From Sciurus carolinensis (taxonomy: Eukaryota; Chordata; Mammalia; Rodentia; Sciuridae), in the NCBI RefSeq assembly GCF_902686445.1, contig NC_062222.1, forward strand, positions 41,663,792 to 41,727,791: 64,000 bases of DNA. Direction: 5' to 3'. The translations under genes and the position numbers were made by a program. Of the stretch, positions 10,741 to 22,283 are shown piece by piece (the stretch's first letter is position 1; each line of letters begins with the position of its first letter). The notes under the pieces were generated by a model. That model saw nothing but the letters and a program-made list of their open reading frames with translations. It searched no databases and was not told where the DNA came from.

Positions 10741-10970
10741 ATGAATAATATTTATTGAACATCTACTATGTGCTAGGCATTATTTCTATGAAGTGTGTAC
10801 TATTATACATCTATAGTAATATAATTCTATTTTTGTCCTTTTAGAAGGAAAAAACTGCAGTACATAGAACTCAAGCAATGTTTGCCACGTTCAAGTAGCA
10901 GTTAGAGGAAGATAGAGAAGAAAACCCAGTCAAGCTCCAGAATCCACACTTTTTACCTCTTAGCCACAAT
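10741..10970 (-). mobile_element. MIR SINE, antisense
   Basis: The left end TTATTGAACATCTACTATGTGC is the reverse complement of the MIR 3' end. The right end (CCAGAATCCACACTTTTTACC, then TCTTAGCCACAAT) matches the start of MIR. It is nearly full length but diverged, as expected for a mammal-wide element. Confidence 0.75.
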
Positions 10971-11465
10971 AATATTGTTCTTATCAATGTTTGTATGTGT
11001 TCTCCATAAAAAAAGTCAAAAGCCATAGGACAACTTTCATTCCTTCTGTCAGATAAAATGAGAAGGCATTTATTTGTTTGAATTTTGCTCCAGACAGATT
11101 ATCCATGATTAATGTCACCTTCCCAAAGAAATAATACCTACATCAACTGACCATTAAGTATTAATGTCAAAAATGGCATTCAGTATTTAACTAAATATTG
11201 TACATATATTAGACATTATCTAAAACATCAATGCTACTTTTTAAATAATGTTGATAATATTTTGTGACAATTTTTATTGTAATGATACTCATTATCTATA
11301 AAGAACTCAGATCTGAGAAGACACAGGTTTATTTAGAATCAAGTTGTTATTTCCCTATGCCTGGGGCTTAGCAGCAATGAAGGCGATAGTATTCTGTCAT
11401 GAACTTTGTTAATGGGTATGTAAACTTTAACCTGTCCTCAGGAAGAAAATTCACATTTTAAAAGA
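10971..11465. other. Unique AT-rich sequence
   Basis: No gene or repeat recognised. Confidence 0.5.
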
Positions 11466-11476
11466 TATTCCATTTA

Positions 11477-11577
11477 GGGCTGGATATAGCTCAGTTGGTA
11501 GAGTGCTTGCCTCGCAAGCACAGGCCCTGGGTTCAAATCCCCAGCACCGCAAAAAAGAAAGAAAGAAAAAAAAAAGT
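11477..11577 (+). mobile_element. Well-preserved ID SINE (tRNA-derived)
   Basis: The body GGGCTGGATATAGCTCAG... retains an A box (TAGCTCAGTTGGTAGAG) and a B box (GGTTCAAATCC), the internal RNA polymerase III promoter of tRNA-derived SINEs. It ends CACCGC followed by an A-rich tail with GAAA units. A perfect 11-bp TSD (TATTCCATTTA) lies at 11466-11476 and 11578-11588. The anticodon-arm equivalent forms an uninterrupted 8-bp stem (11503-11521). Its low decay suggests a recent insertion. Confidence 0.95.
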
Positions 11578-11588
11578 TATTCCATTTA

Positions 11589-14500
11589 AATGTGCACTCA
11601 GATAAGCATAAGCATATTTTATTTCCACAAGATATTTTCTTGCATCTGTTCACATGTAAAAATAGGTTTACTTGGAAATTATGCAGTATTATATTCATTT
11701 TTTGTCCTTAAAGTAAAAAAAAAATCTTATATTTAGACATGTCAATACAAATATATAAATGTGGCTACCTAGATTAATATATATGTGTAAATGAGGTTTA
11801 AAACTTGATCCTAGCACTTAAATTTTCAATTATTTATTACAATTATTACTGACAAATTCCTGTCTTTTCATATGAAATATGGGTTTCTCACAGGTATATT
11901 TGCAACATTTGCAGTATTTGCAAAATACTTTCTAAGAATGAACAAAGCCACACAAGTAAATATCAAGCCACTTTCTAATGAGGAGCTAGTTGGAATTAGA
12001 AATTAAAATAAAATTTAAAGAAGTAAAATCTAGTTAATTATCTACATTTAATAAAGTTTTTGTATCTTCCCAGATATAAATGAGTAAAAAGCAGAAGAAG
12101 AAATATCCTTAACATATATTCAGTATCTCTATGATTATAATTCAACAATATTAGATATTGACAAGTTATTTATTAAGTGTAATTTAAAAAGTGAATTAAT
12201 AGTCACTCCTATAAAATGCTTTTACCAATAGAACTATACTAACCTAAGTCCAGAAATAACCACTAAGTTTTGGAGATAATTCAGCATTTTACAAATGCTC
12301 AAGCTCAATAAAATTAATAGCAATTATAAAACACTATGACACACAAATGACTTACACATTTGTGTATATGTCATTTATTATAAATTTGAAAAGCTGTGCT
12401 GCAAACCTACTCTCCTTATGTTTGCTATTGTCTGGATAGGTTTTAATACTTTCAAGTTATGATATTTGAAATCTTAGATTGAAATTATATTTTAAAAATC
12501 ACATAAAATAATGTTCATTGTAAAGAATTACTAGTGGTTGAATTTTCATGCTCTTTTATTAAATAGCTTTTGCTTTGACTTCCACTCCGGAGTATGCTTA
12601 TACTATTACTTCCAAAAAAAAAAAAATTTGAGTTTATTTTTCAGTTATAGAACTATAAACAAGGAAATTAAAAGTTGCCACCAATTTAATGGAAAAAAAT
12701 AGGCTATGTTACTACGTTACCAGCCTATCAGTCCAGAAGTTCTAGTCAGAAATTAGAGACCACAAAATGCATTCTTGTTCCATTCTGACTTAATAGTGTG
12801 GGACTAAGCTCAGTGAAATGACAATAGGGCAGAGTGGGTAAGAGCTCAGTGCTAGAACCAGATCTGCTTAGAGAGCAAGACAGAGACAGAGGCATTTTGA
12901 GGAACTGGCAAATGAATAAGAAGTGTGGCAAATTCAAAATCTACAATGTGGACTGGCATCCTGGAGATTAAGAGAAGACCTGATTTTGAAGTTTGATTCT
13001 GAAGACAGTTGAGGACAGAATTTCTTTTTCAGAAGAGTCAACATTTTTTCTTAACACCTTTAACTGATTAGATGAGACTCACTCACATTATACAGATTGA
13101 TCTGCTTTATTCAATGTCCAAATTGCACCCCCCTAAAAATCTTTGAAAATCATCTAGAATATTGTATGATCAAATATGGCTTAGCCAAGTAAAAATAAAT
13201 AATAAAGCAATGATGCAAATAATTGTTAATAAAAACTAAAGTGTATGAAATTGGGAGGACCACTCCTACCTCTGCGGCATGGCTATGATGCTTCTTTTCC
13301 CTGTGGTTCATGCAGCCTTGTGTTGAGTAAGATACAGACACCGCTTAGGAAGTGAGGGCTGGGCCCGTACCCTTAATATACATGCTGTCACTTCCAAACT
13401 AGGGAGGAGAAAATGAATATATTAATGAATTCATACATACTTAAGAAGTAAATACTTAAATATTTCTTCTTCTGGAGAGATCTGAAAATATTTAAACAAG
13501 GTTATACCTTTGGTATCTCTATTAAACAATGTTTTCTTATCTTGTACATTATGAAATCACATTATTTACCTGTTGGTACAACAAGCAACCTCCCTAACAT
13601 ATCTCAAAAGTTCTACAAATAATTTAAAATTTTTAATTTTATATTAGTCTACTTAAGAAATTCTTTGTTTTGTAAAATCCAACTTTAAAAAAAAAATGAA
13701 AAAAACTTGACTTACCTCATGGAAATATGGCAAAATGCTTTAACATTGCTCAGGATTTTTAAACAAAACAAAATTGCAAAGGGAATCATTTAGCAAATTA
13801 AAAATATGTATTTATTAATAATACAAATAATCGTTCAATGTTAACTCTTTGTAAGACAAAAGTCAGGTATTTCCATGTAAGACATAAAATAAGTTTGGGT
13901 TTAAGTCATAATGGCAATTCATTTAATTACCATTGAATATAAATTGTATGTCATTAACAAGGGGTGCATTATTTAGTATAAAAACAAATAGCAAATAAAA
14001 TGATGATTTCTTTAGTAGAAATGTATTTCAGGTCTACTTTATAAATCAAGGCATAGAATGATAATAATAACTAAGCTATATTATATTAATAAGTTTAACA
14101 ATAACTGCCAAGGATCAAACAAGAGAAAACTGTCTTAGGCAACAATAGAAACAACTCAGTATCAGGCTTTGGAAGAACTTCTTGATAATATGGAAATATC
14201 CATAAAATAGTTGAAATGAATTAGCAAGAAATGAAATAGCCTCAAAAAATCCCAAATACTGCTCTGCTAATAATAATGTATATGATTTCAATGGAGAAGC
14301 ACTAAAGGAAAACACTGCTTTTGGGTCTGTTAACCTTTCAGTTATTCCCTCATTAGAAATAGAATAGTCTATATTGTTTCATATAAAATTGTACTTTTGG
14401 ACCAGAAGAATTATCAGATAAAGTGATATTTAACCAAACCTAGTTTTAAAAGAGTTTACTTGGCAAGGAATAGGCATATCATACAGGTTTAACATCTTAT

Positions 14501-14819
14501 TTTATTAGTTTGACATTCTCTCTCATAATTTGCAATGCATTCCTTTGTCTTATATCTCCTATAAAATGTTGGCCATATCAGTGTGCAAAGTCAACTTACT
14601 TTTTTTGAATACTTTACCTAAGAATCTCTCACCAGAAAAGTAGCAATATCTGTAAAACAAGTCTACTTTATAAATATGCACACCAATATTAAAGAAACCT
14701 ATAGGGTATAATGGGACAGTTAAAATCATGCAAATTTACTACGTATCTTTAACAATAAATATTTCACATCATTGCAATGTGACATCAAAAATTATTAAGC
14801 TTTTATGCACAACATTATT
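11589..14819. other. Mostly unique AT-rich sequence
   Basis: There is no supported gene. Around 12820-12900 the text (GGGTAAGAGCTCAGTGCTAG) faintly resembles a sense MIR core. Around 13230-13390 there is a GC-richer patch that may be an old LTR or repeat, not identified. The remainder shows nothing. Confidence 0.45.
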
Positions 14820-15249
14820 ATTTTAGTAATCTATTTTGCTGCTGTGAATAAAATATCCGACCAGAACAATTGTAGAGGAGGAATGGTTTATTTGAGGGCT
14901 CATGGTTTCAGAGGTCTTAGTCCATAGAAGGTTGGCTCCATTTCTCGGGGGCAGGGGTGAGGCAGAATATCATGGTGAAAGGGTATGACAGAGGGAAGCA
15001 TTTCCCATCTTCAGGAAGCAGAGAGTCTCCACTCTCCAGATACAATATATGCACCCCAAAGTCACTCTCCAATTCCAATCTCCTCCGGTCACACCCTACC
15101 ACTTCAGTTACCACTCCTTTAATCCCTAACAGGGGATTAATTCACTGATTAGGTTAAGACTCTCACAACCCAATCATTTCTCCTCTGAACCTTCCTGCAT
15201 TGTCTCACACATGAGATTTTGAGGGACACCTCATATCTAAACCATAACA
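14820..15249 (-). mobile_element. Solo MaLR-type LTR, antisense
   Basis: Reverse complement of the same LTR type as at 7759-8186. It begins GTAATCTATTTTGCTGCTGTG and closes ATATCTAAACCATAACA. The polyadenylation signal appears as TTTATT near 14888. Short open frames on both strands inside it are incidental. Confidence 0.85.
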
Positions 15250-18200
15250 ATTATAATCCAATTTATATCAACTTTTCTCTCAAAAACAAAAATACAGTCT
15301 AGAAAGAATTACAAATAAGCCAAAAGTTTTCTGAACTTAATATGATAAGTGTCTTGGTTGAGGAATGAAAGGAGGAAAGAAAATATATTAGGCAATAAAA
15401 TTTTATATAAGATATCAATTCATAGATAAATCATTGTGTACATATGTCTTAGATAATTTGTGAAACAAAACCAAATATATTCTATCCAAAACTAAGGAAG
15501 ACCCATGATAATAAATAAATCTAAAACAAAGAGAGGAGGATTTGAATTCTGATTCTCTCATTGAGGACCTGGGGTAAATTGGCTAAATATCGCAGGCCCA
15601 ATATGAAGTTAAGTGTTCTTCACTTGCAAGAACAGAACAGAAAAGAAAAGGGAAAGAGAAGGGAATTTACTATATAGGGAATTTGTAAAGACTAACACCT
15701 AGCAAAGAGAAAACACAGTTAAGTAAATGACCTTGTGTAGAATCATTTGAGGTTTTTCTTTCCAGTCTTTTCTGGTTTCCCTGGCTTTCTCCCTCCAAAT
15801 TAAAAAGGGTACAGAAAAAAATCTAGAAGAGAGAGAGAAAGAGAGAGAGAATTAAATATGTATTCAGAAATGATATTTCTAGGCTTTGTGAAGCAGGCAG
15901 GACTTGGTAGCCTTTTATATTTTTATAGTGAGTTATCTGAAAGTGTTAGACATTTTAACAAGTGAACTGTACAGGTATATATCCCAATTACCAGTATAGA
16001 ATGCAGAAACTCAGAAGTCCTTTTTCATATTCAATCAAATTCCCATGAAGTATGGAAAGCAAATTGATATAAATTGTATTTCTGACTTTTCAAAATGTAA
16101 TAAAAGACTCTAATGAATACATGGCACAGAGATTCACAATATAATAAGAGTGTTTCCAGTAACAATACACCATAAGACATAACAAAAGTCAATTTGTGCA
16201 TGAGTTTAACAATTCTCTTATGTGTCTAATTCTACTAAATTTAATATCATTACAAATATATTATTCAAACAGAAAACCATCCAGATTCCCTTATCTAATT
16301 CTCCATAGTGCCTGAACTACATTTGCAAGCAATAGACTTTCTGTTTTTCTCTAATTCATTTATGATGTAATGTGAATATATATTTTAATTTCAGAGACAG
16401 AAGAATGTTGAAACTAAAGATAGTAGTGGCTTGGGTGGAACTAGCTATTAAGGAAAGAAAGAAGTTGGGTTTAAAATGCATAATGGTGATCAATAAACAG
16501 GAAGTGAACTTAAAGGTCTGACTTTTACCAGTGTGATTATGGAAGACATGTATATGGGATATCCTGGGTATCAAAAGAGAGAAATATTTCTTTTACCAGT
16601 TAAAATTTACCACCAAAATTTATCTCTTATGGTTGAACAGAATTTAATATGCTAGGTTTACTTACACAAAATGTCTTAGCCTGGCTTGACATATGCAGGC
16701 TGCTTCTAAGAGCTAATCTCAATTGGAATGAGTTAAAGACTCAGAGAAGTGAGAGAAGGAAAGCCAGTAAGTGTGTGGTAATACACCTGCTGTGAGCAGC
16801 CCATGTACCTTTTCTATTGGGATATTCAAAGGAGGATAAAGAACATTTCCTAGAACTATCCACCTGAGCTTTAATGTATTTGCTCCTACCACCTCATTGG
16901 TTAAGGGTTGTTCTCAAGGAAAATAATTGTTCTTAATTTTTTATTACTCTTCAATGTGTTGGAGTAACTCTTATTTATGTTTGCAGCTCTGGAGATGTCT
17001 TAAACAGTCAAGATGTTATTGCAGCCTTGTATCTCTATACCAGTTATGAAGAACTATTCATAAAACCTCAGCTAGAGTGAGGCCAAGAAGATAGAAGGTG
17101 GGGCATCTGAGGCATCTGATGCTGTCTACCCTTTCTACCTTTTTAGTTTTTTCTGTTGCTGAATTTTCAAGTCAGTTACCTTATTCTGTACATAATAAAA
17201 TAGACTATATGTAATGGTCACTGAAACATACTATAATCTTTGCTTTTGTTATGTTCATCATTTTCCTCTTCTACTCCTGTATTCTAGATTTTTATTCACT
17301 TGGATCAGCAATTTTGCTGGTCTGAATTGCTCCCAGTTGGATTGATTCTTTTTTAATCCCATTAAATTCTGACCTTTCCGTTTTCCTGCTTTTCTTAGAC
17401 TTTGGTCACTACAATTGCTCTTTCACAGCTATCACTAGCATTAAAGTACCAAGAGACAAGTTAAAGATCTTCCACATTCAAGGCATAACTCCATCCACCC
17501 TGCACCAACCACCTAGCTTAACAACCTAAAAATATATTTTTTAGTATGATATATCTATTAATCTTTGTAGTTTATATCCCATCTGTAGGCATCCATAGTC
17601 TTAGCAGGGCATATTAAATATATACCATTTCCTGTTCACTAGATTCAATTTTTATGATTCAATTAGAATAGAGCCAGCGTGATGTTCCACAGAGTGACAA
17701 AGTAATCAAGCTAGTGTATATTATTCTTGAACACAGAAAAAATTAGCTTGACCTTGAGATCAGATATTTGGTGTATCCTGCTTCTCTTTTTCCAAAATTT
17801 TGATCCTCTCAACTTATGCACTTATCAAATAAATGGAAGTATACTAAGTTCTCAAGGTTGTCTTGCTTGATATCTTTAAATAAAGATACCTCATTTAATA
17901 ATTACAAATGTGATTGGATCTAACATTTGGTTAATATGATAGTAATTGCAATATTTTTCATTTCTGGAAAACCAAGACAGTTGAATTCAACTCAGAAATA
18001 ACAGAGACCACATATCCATTTTTTTTTAAAGTCTCTGAGGGCAGATTAATTTCTTTCTCAATTCACTAATTTATTTCATTATCTCTTCTGATAGAGGTGA
18101 GGCACTTTCAGTATCATGGTTGTACCACAATTGCTCTTAAACAGTTGATCAGAGAGGAAAATTTCCAACAACTGCTGGTTCATCTTCAGTAATCAGACAC

Positions 18201-18355
18201 TTGTATCATTGTTAGTTAAGCATAATCTTTACAGCATATTCCTAAAACCACATTCTCACCCAGAATTCTACTATATGTAATCTAGAACCTAGTTTTTCCA
18301 CTCATGCCTATAAAACAATATAGGTGGAATCCACAGATGTGAGTACAAACTTTAG
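15250..18355. other. Mostly unique AT-rich sequence
   Basis: No gene recognised. A (GA)-rich microsatellite occupies 15828-15851. The rest shows no repeat I can name. Confidence 0.45.
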
Positions 18356-18364
18356 AAGACACTT

Positions 18365-18586
18365 CTTGCTAGGTGTGGTGATGCACACATTTAATTCTAG
18401 CAACTTGGGAGGCTGAGACAGGAGGATCACAAGTTTGAGGCTGATCTCAGTAATTTAGCAAGGTCCCAAGCAATTTAGTGAAACCCCATCTTAAAATTAA
18501 AAATAAAAAGGACTAGGGATGTGGGTCAGTGGTAAAGCACCCTTAGGTTCAATACCTAGTATCGAAATAAATAAATAAATAAGGTC
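18365..18586 (+). mobile_element. Composite 7SL-B1 + ID SINE (MEN / B1-dID type)
   Basis: The left monomer (GCTAGGTGTGGTGATGCAC ... GGGAGGCTGAGACAGGAGGA) is 7SL-derived, like Alu/B1. It is joined by an A-rich linker to an ID monomer (GACTAGGGATGTGGGTCAGT ... GTTCAATACCTAG) with an AAATA-repeat tail. This two-part structure is characteristic of squirrel SINEs. Imperfect 9-bp flanks (AAGACACTT at 18356-18364, AAGATACTT at 18587-18595) look like a TSD. Confidence 0.9.
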
Positions 18587-18604
18587 AAGATACTTGTGAA
18601 AAAT

Positions 18605-18770
18605 CAGGAAGCAGTACACCCAAATTTTAATCTTAGTTCTCCATCAAATGTAGATGTTTAGATGTTTGATTTGAGGCAAGTCACCTACATTCTTTGCCAT
18701 TGAGGGTTTTAGATACTAACACAGAAGGATGGATCAGATGATTGCTTGATTATTTAATAGCTGCATTACA
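18605..18770 (+). mobile_element. Probable MIR SINE, sense
   Basis: The order TCTTAGTTCT, then GAGGCAAGTCACCTACATTC, then TTTGCCATTGAGGGTTTTAG fits the MIR body in sense. Strongly diverged. Confidence 0.5.
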
Positions 18771-18904
18771 ACAACGTGGTATACGTGATTTTGTCGGTTA
18801 AATCTAAAATATTCAATTCAGATACCTTAAAACATGGCTAAAATATAAGAGTTTTTGCATATTAATATTTAATCATTGACATGCAATGAATTGACATTAG
18901 TAAC

Positions 18905-19110
18905 TAATCCATACTAAATGTTTTATATTGATTACCCATTTTATTCTCTCACCAAAACTTTGAGATTGGTGTCACTATGACTTTCTAATACATATTACAA
19001 AATGTCTGATTAAAGAGAAAAGATAATGTGCTAATATTAATCAAACAGTATTTAACAGAAGCATAACTTGGATCAGGGTAGACCATTTCTAAATGCATTT
19101 CCTTAATCTT
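18905..19110 (-). mobile_element. Probable MIR SINE, antisense
   Basis: TTGATTACCCATTTTATTCTC, then TTTGAGATTGGTGTCACTATGA, then GCATAACTTGGATCAGGGTAGAC correspond in order to the reverse complement of MIR. Confidence 0.5.
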
Positions 19111-20127
19111 TGGATGATACAACCACTTTACATTATTGGTCTATCTCTTAAATATCTAACTCAGTAAAAATAAAAAGATCCAAATCAGTTCAAGCAGGTT
19201 TGTTTTAATTTGTATTTTGTTTGTTTGTTTTTGTTTCATTCTGCCAAAATGATGACTTTGGTAGCTCTAGTAAGGGAAAAACTTCTCAACTTAGCATTTA
19301 TTCAGCTACTATTCTTTATCATTACACCTGATAGTAAATAAAATTATTGTAGGAAATAGTGACTTAAAATTATTCTCCAGATCTTTCTAAAGTTTTCTGA
19401 TAGAGATGTTAACTTTTCTTGGTTGCAGAAGACGGAGATAGCTGATGTCAGAGGGAGGGAAAAAGCAGTTAGAAGAAAGATCTTTGTAACCTCTCCAGAA
19501 TTTCTTGATTACTTCTCATCTGGACTAATTTTTCCCTGATGAGAAGCTGTGCTTGAGAGTAATAAGTACTGCATGAACTAAATACATCACACTTGACTGT
19601 CTGCATAATGGCAATGGTGGAAAGGAATCAAATGGATTTAGGTTTCATCAACCTGCAGCTATTGATTTTTCAACTTTTCATGAGCAGCAAAATGGAGTTA
19701 GCAAAAACCACTTTTTGCACTCAAAAGAGTGAACAGCAAGGGAATATCAAGCCATGCTTGAATATAATGTACATTTCTTTAAGCAGCCTGACTCCTTCTA
19801 CAGTAATAGCCTATCTCTGCTCCACAAATGTGCACAGCACAAAGTAGAGAAGTGTTTTGTTAACCCTTTGCTAGCCTGCAGGTAAAGCTGAACAGTTACA
19901 ATACTAACCGAATTTAAAATTCATTACAAGTCAGCAGATCTTTTTTTTTTTTTTCCTTTTAATTTAGAACAGGGAAATGTCAGAGAGTAATTTTTTAAAA
20001 GAGGTATTGTAAAACCTGTGCTTCAGTTTGGTTCTACATGCTTATATGATTTTTTTAAATGAAAATGCCTCTTTCAAAAAGTAAAATTAAGTAAAATTTT
20101 AAAAATCTCAAACATAACATATATATG
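19111..20127. other. Unique sequence with a GC-richer patch
   Basis: No repeat family is recognised. 19400-19910 is less AT-rich than its surroundings and free of recognisable repeats. An open frame at 19593-19847 has no recognisable protein similarity and is probably chance. The patch could be a conserved non-coding element, but cannot be judged without alignment. Confidence 0.35.
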
Positions 20128-20209
20128 TTCACCCAATGAAAATGCATTTTAAGCAATAAATTTGTCCATTCACCCAATGATAATATGTTTTAAGCAATAA
20201 ATCTATCCA
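20128..20209. repeat. Tandem duplication of a 41-bp unit
   Basis: Copy 1 (20128-20168) and copy 2 (20169-20209) both begin TTCACCCAATGA and share TTTTAAGCAATAAAT and the ending ATCCA/GTCCA. They differ at a few positions. The copies are directly adjacent with no spacer. Confidence 0.9.
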
Positions 20210-22145
20210 TTTACAGTGAAATTTTTTAAAGACACGTAAATCAATAGAAAAAGAATTGGCATGTTTATTTCAGCTTATTTTACTTTTTTATGCTTTGAAA
20301 GGCAAAAGAGGCTTTGGGGTTTTTTGTTGTTCTTCTTATTGTTCTTGTTGTTGTTTTTTAGTTGTTTTTCTTTCTTTTTTTGCAGACAAAAATTCATCAG
20401 TAAACTTCGTTAGATATATATTTTGTTTTGTGATTCACCTTTGTCGCTTTTAGTGTTTTTTTTTTCCTTTTCTGCCATTCTATTCAAATTATGTTACCTT
20501 CAGAAACAAACAAGGCCATTCATCTATTAGTTTCAAGCTTATCACACAAAATTAAACATCAGGATGTTCAGTAATTAGAAATCACCTCACCCCGGAAAAT
20601 GGGATAATGACAGAGTCCTTGAAATCAGTGGAGGTTAAAGCTGCATGCTTAGAGCACATTTGTATAAACCTGAGATAGGGCTCTGATTAGAGATATTGTA
20701 TGAATGGCACTACAATTAAAAGTTATATTTAATCCAATAGAAAGAATTTATTTTAAGCACTGTGACCTTAGAATTTCATCTTGTAAGTAAGTGAAAGTGT
20801 CTCAGGCAAAAAATACCACGTAGTGTCCTTTTTTCAAATTTGTCTCAAATTCCAATACTTTTCAAGATAATTGCTTAGTATAAGGAACAATTTTAGTATA
20901 CAGCATATATTTAAAAATGAGGATCAATGCACTAATATAAAGCATTATGTATTTTCTAAGTAGGAAAAACATTTAAATTGGACCATCTTATTATATGACC
21001 AAATAAATTACAAAGCAAAACCTGAAATTATAGAAACGTTAAGTGAATGCCAGTTGATATTATTAGACTTCGGGTTAGGAATGATGTTTCTAAGCATAAC
21101 ACCAAAAGCAATCAGAAAACTAGCTGACATAGCTAAAGTGAGACAGAACTTTTATTTAAAAAATTTATGTGGAACAATTCTTAAGAAGAAACCTCAGAGA
21201 CTATATTGTTATGAACAGTCCTAGTCTGGAAAGAAAGTGTAACAGAAAAATGATATTGGGTTCCAGACAGTATCTCTAGAGATACTGTAAACAGACTTTT
21301 ATAGATGTTTATTCTATTCTTCTAATATTAAAATCACTCACCTATCTCTCATAATATCATCTCTCTCTTCCCTACTAGCAATTTGGAAACTTTAAAATAA
21401 GTCTTAAGTTTCTATTTAAATTCCTGGGTGTAGATGGAGGACGGACAGGTCTGATTGTTTCTGCCTTCATCATAGGTGTTTGGCAGCAGCCTCCCTCCTA
21501 AGACCCCTGGACAATAAACCCACCTACAGAGACTTGAAAATGAAAAGATTCTACAAACTGGAAGAAAAGCAGCTTGGGTTCCATGCAATAAAAAAGGCTT
21601 ACTCTTAATGAACTTCAGTTTTTTACAAGTGTAACTCTTAGAATTCTAAGCATGTGTCAGACAAGAAATTATGATGAAGTAAAAGAGGGAACACAGGAAA
21701 AGAACATGTGGAAGGAAAAAAATGCAGGATGCTTTTTCAAACTTGAGCTCATGATGAAAAATTATACCAATTTTACTATCCAATCCATTACTTAAATGGT
21801 TTTATTTTATGCAAACTTTCCGTCTTTTTTCTTCATTATTCTCTGAGGAAAACACTTATTGGAAACATGTAGTATCCTCCCATTTGTTTATATGATGATT
21901 AGTCTTGTATTGTTTTAACTTTATTTTGTACTCTGTGCATTAGTATCCTTTTCTCAATTTTCTATTTTCCGTTAGTTTTAGTTATTCTTTTCTGTTGGTG
22001 GCTTCCCTCAAACGTACAGAAAACTTTCACTGTCCCATTATAATTAAAAGCAAGACACTTGAAGTTGATTGGAAGTTCTTTGTAAAGAATTGATTGGAGG
22101 CCTTTACTGTGGAATGAACCACAATAAATCTGTCTTTCCTTAGTT
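20210..22145. other. Unique AT-rich sequence
   Basis: No gene recognised. A T/G-rich low-complexity stretch (TTG/TTC units) lies at 20316-20382. A perfect 22-bp palindrome is at 21267-21288. Around 20590-20700 composition is less AT-rich, without a recognised repeat. Confidence 0.45.
21267..21288. other. Perfect 22-bp palindrome
   Basis: The half-site ACAGTATCTCT is followed immediately by its exact reverse complement, with no spacer. It is not part of any repeat I recognise. Confidence 0.95.
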
Positions 22146-22173
22146 TTGTCCTATAATTTCAGGACAGAATATA

Positions 22174-22268
22174 TTTTTTTTTTTTTTTTTTTGGTGGCGT
22201 TGGGGATTGAACCCAGGGCCTTGTGCATTCAAGGCAAGCACTCTACCAACTGAGCTATATCCCCAGCC
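22174..22268 (-). mobile_element. Well-preserved ID SINE, antisense
   Basis: The T run (22174-22192) is the poly(A) tail read on the other strand. The body ends GAGCTATATCCCCAGCC. On the minus strand the A box (TAGCTCAGTTGGTAGAG) and B box (GGTTCAATCCC) are intact. A perfect 15-bp TSD (TTGTCCTATAATTTC) is present at 22146-22160 and 22269-22283. Thirteen bases (22161-22173) separate the left TSD from the T run. Confidence 0.95.
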
Positions 22269-22283
22269 TTGTCCTATAATTTC

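Noticed and set aside
11477..11553. Possible tRNA gene
   Set aside because: The tRNA-like body has an A-rich tail and flanking TSD and lacks a matching acceptor stem, so it is an ID SINE.
20256..20453. Cysteine- and phenylalanine-rich open frame
   Set aside because: Produced by TTC/TTG/TTT low-complexity sequence at 20316-20382.
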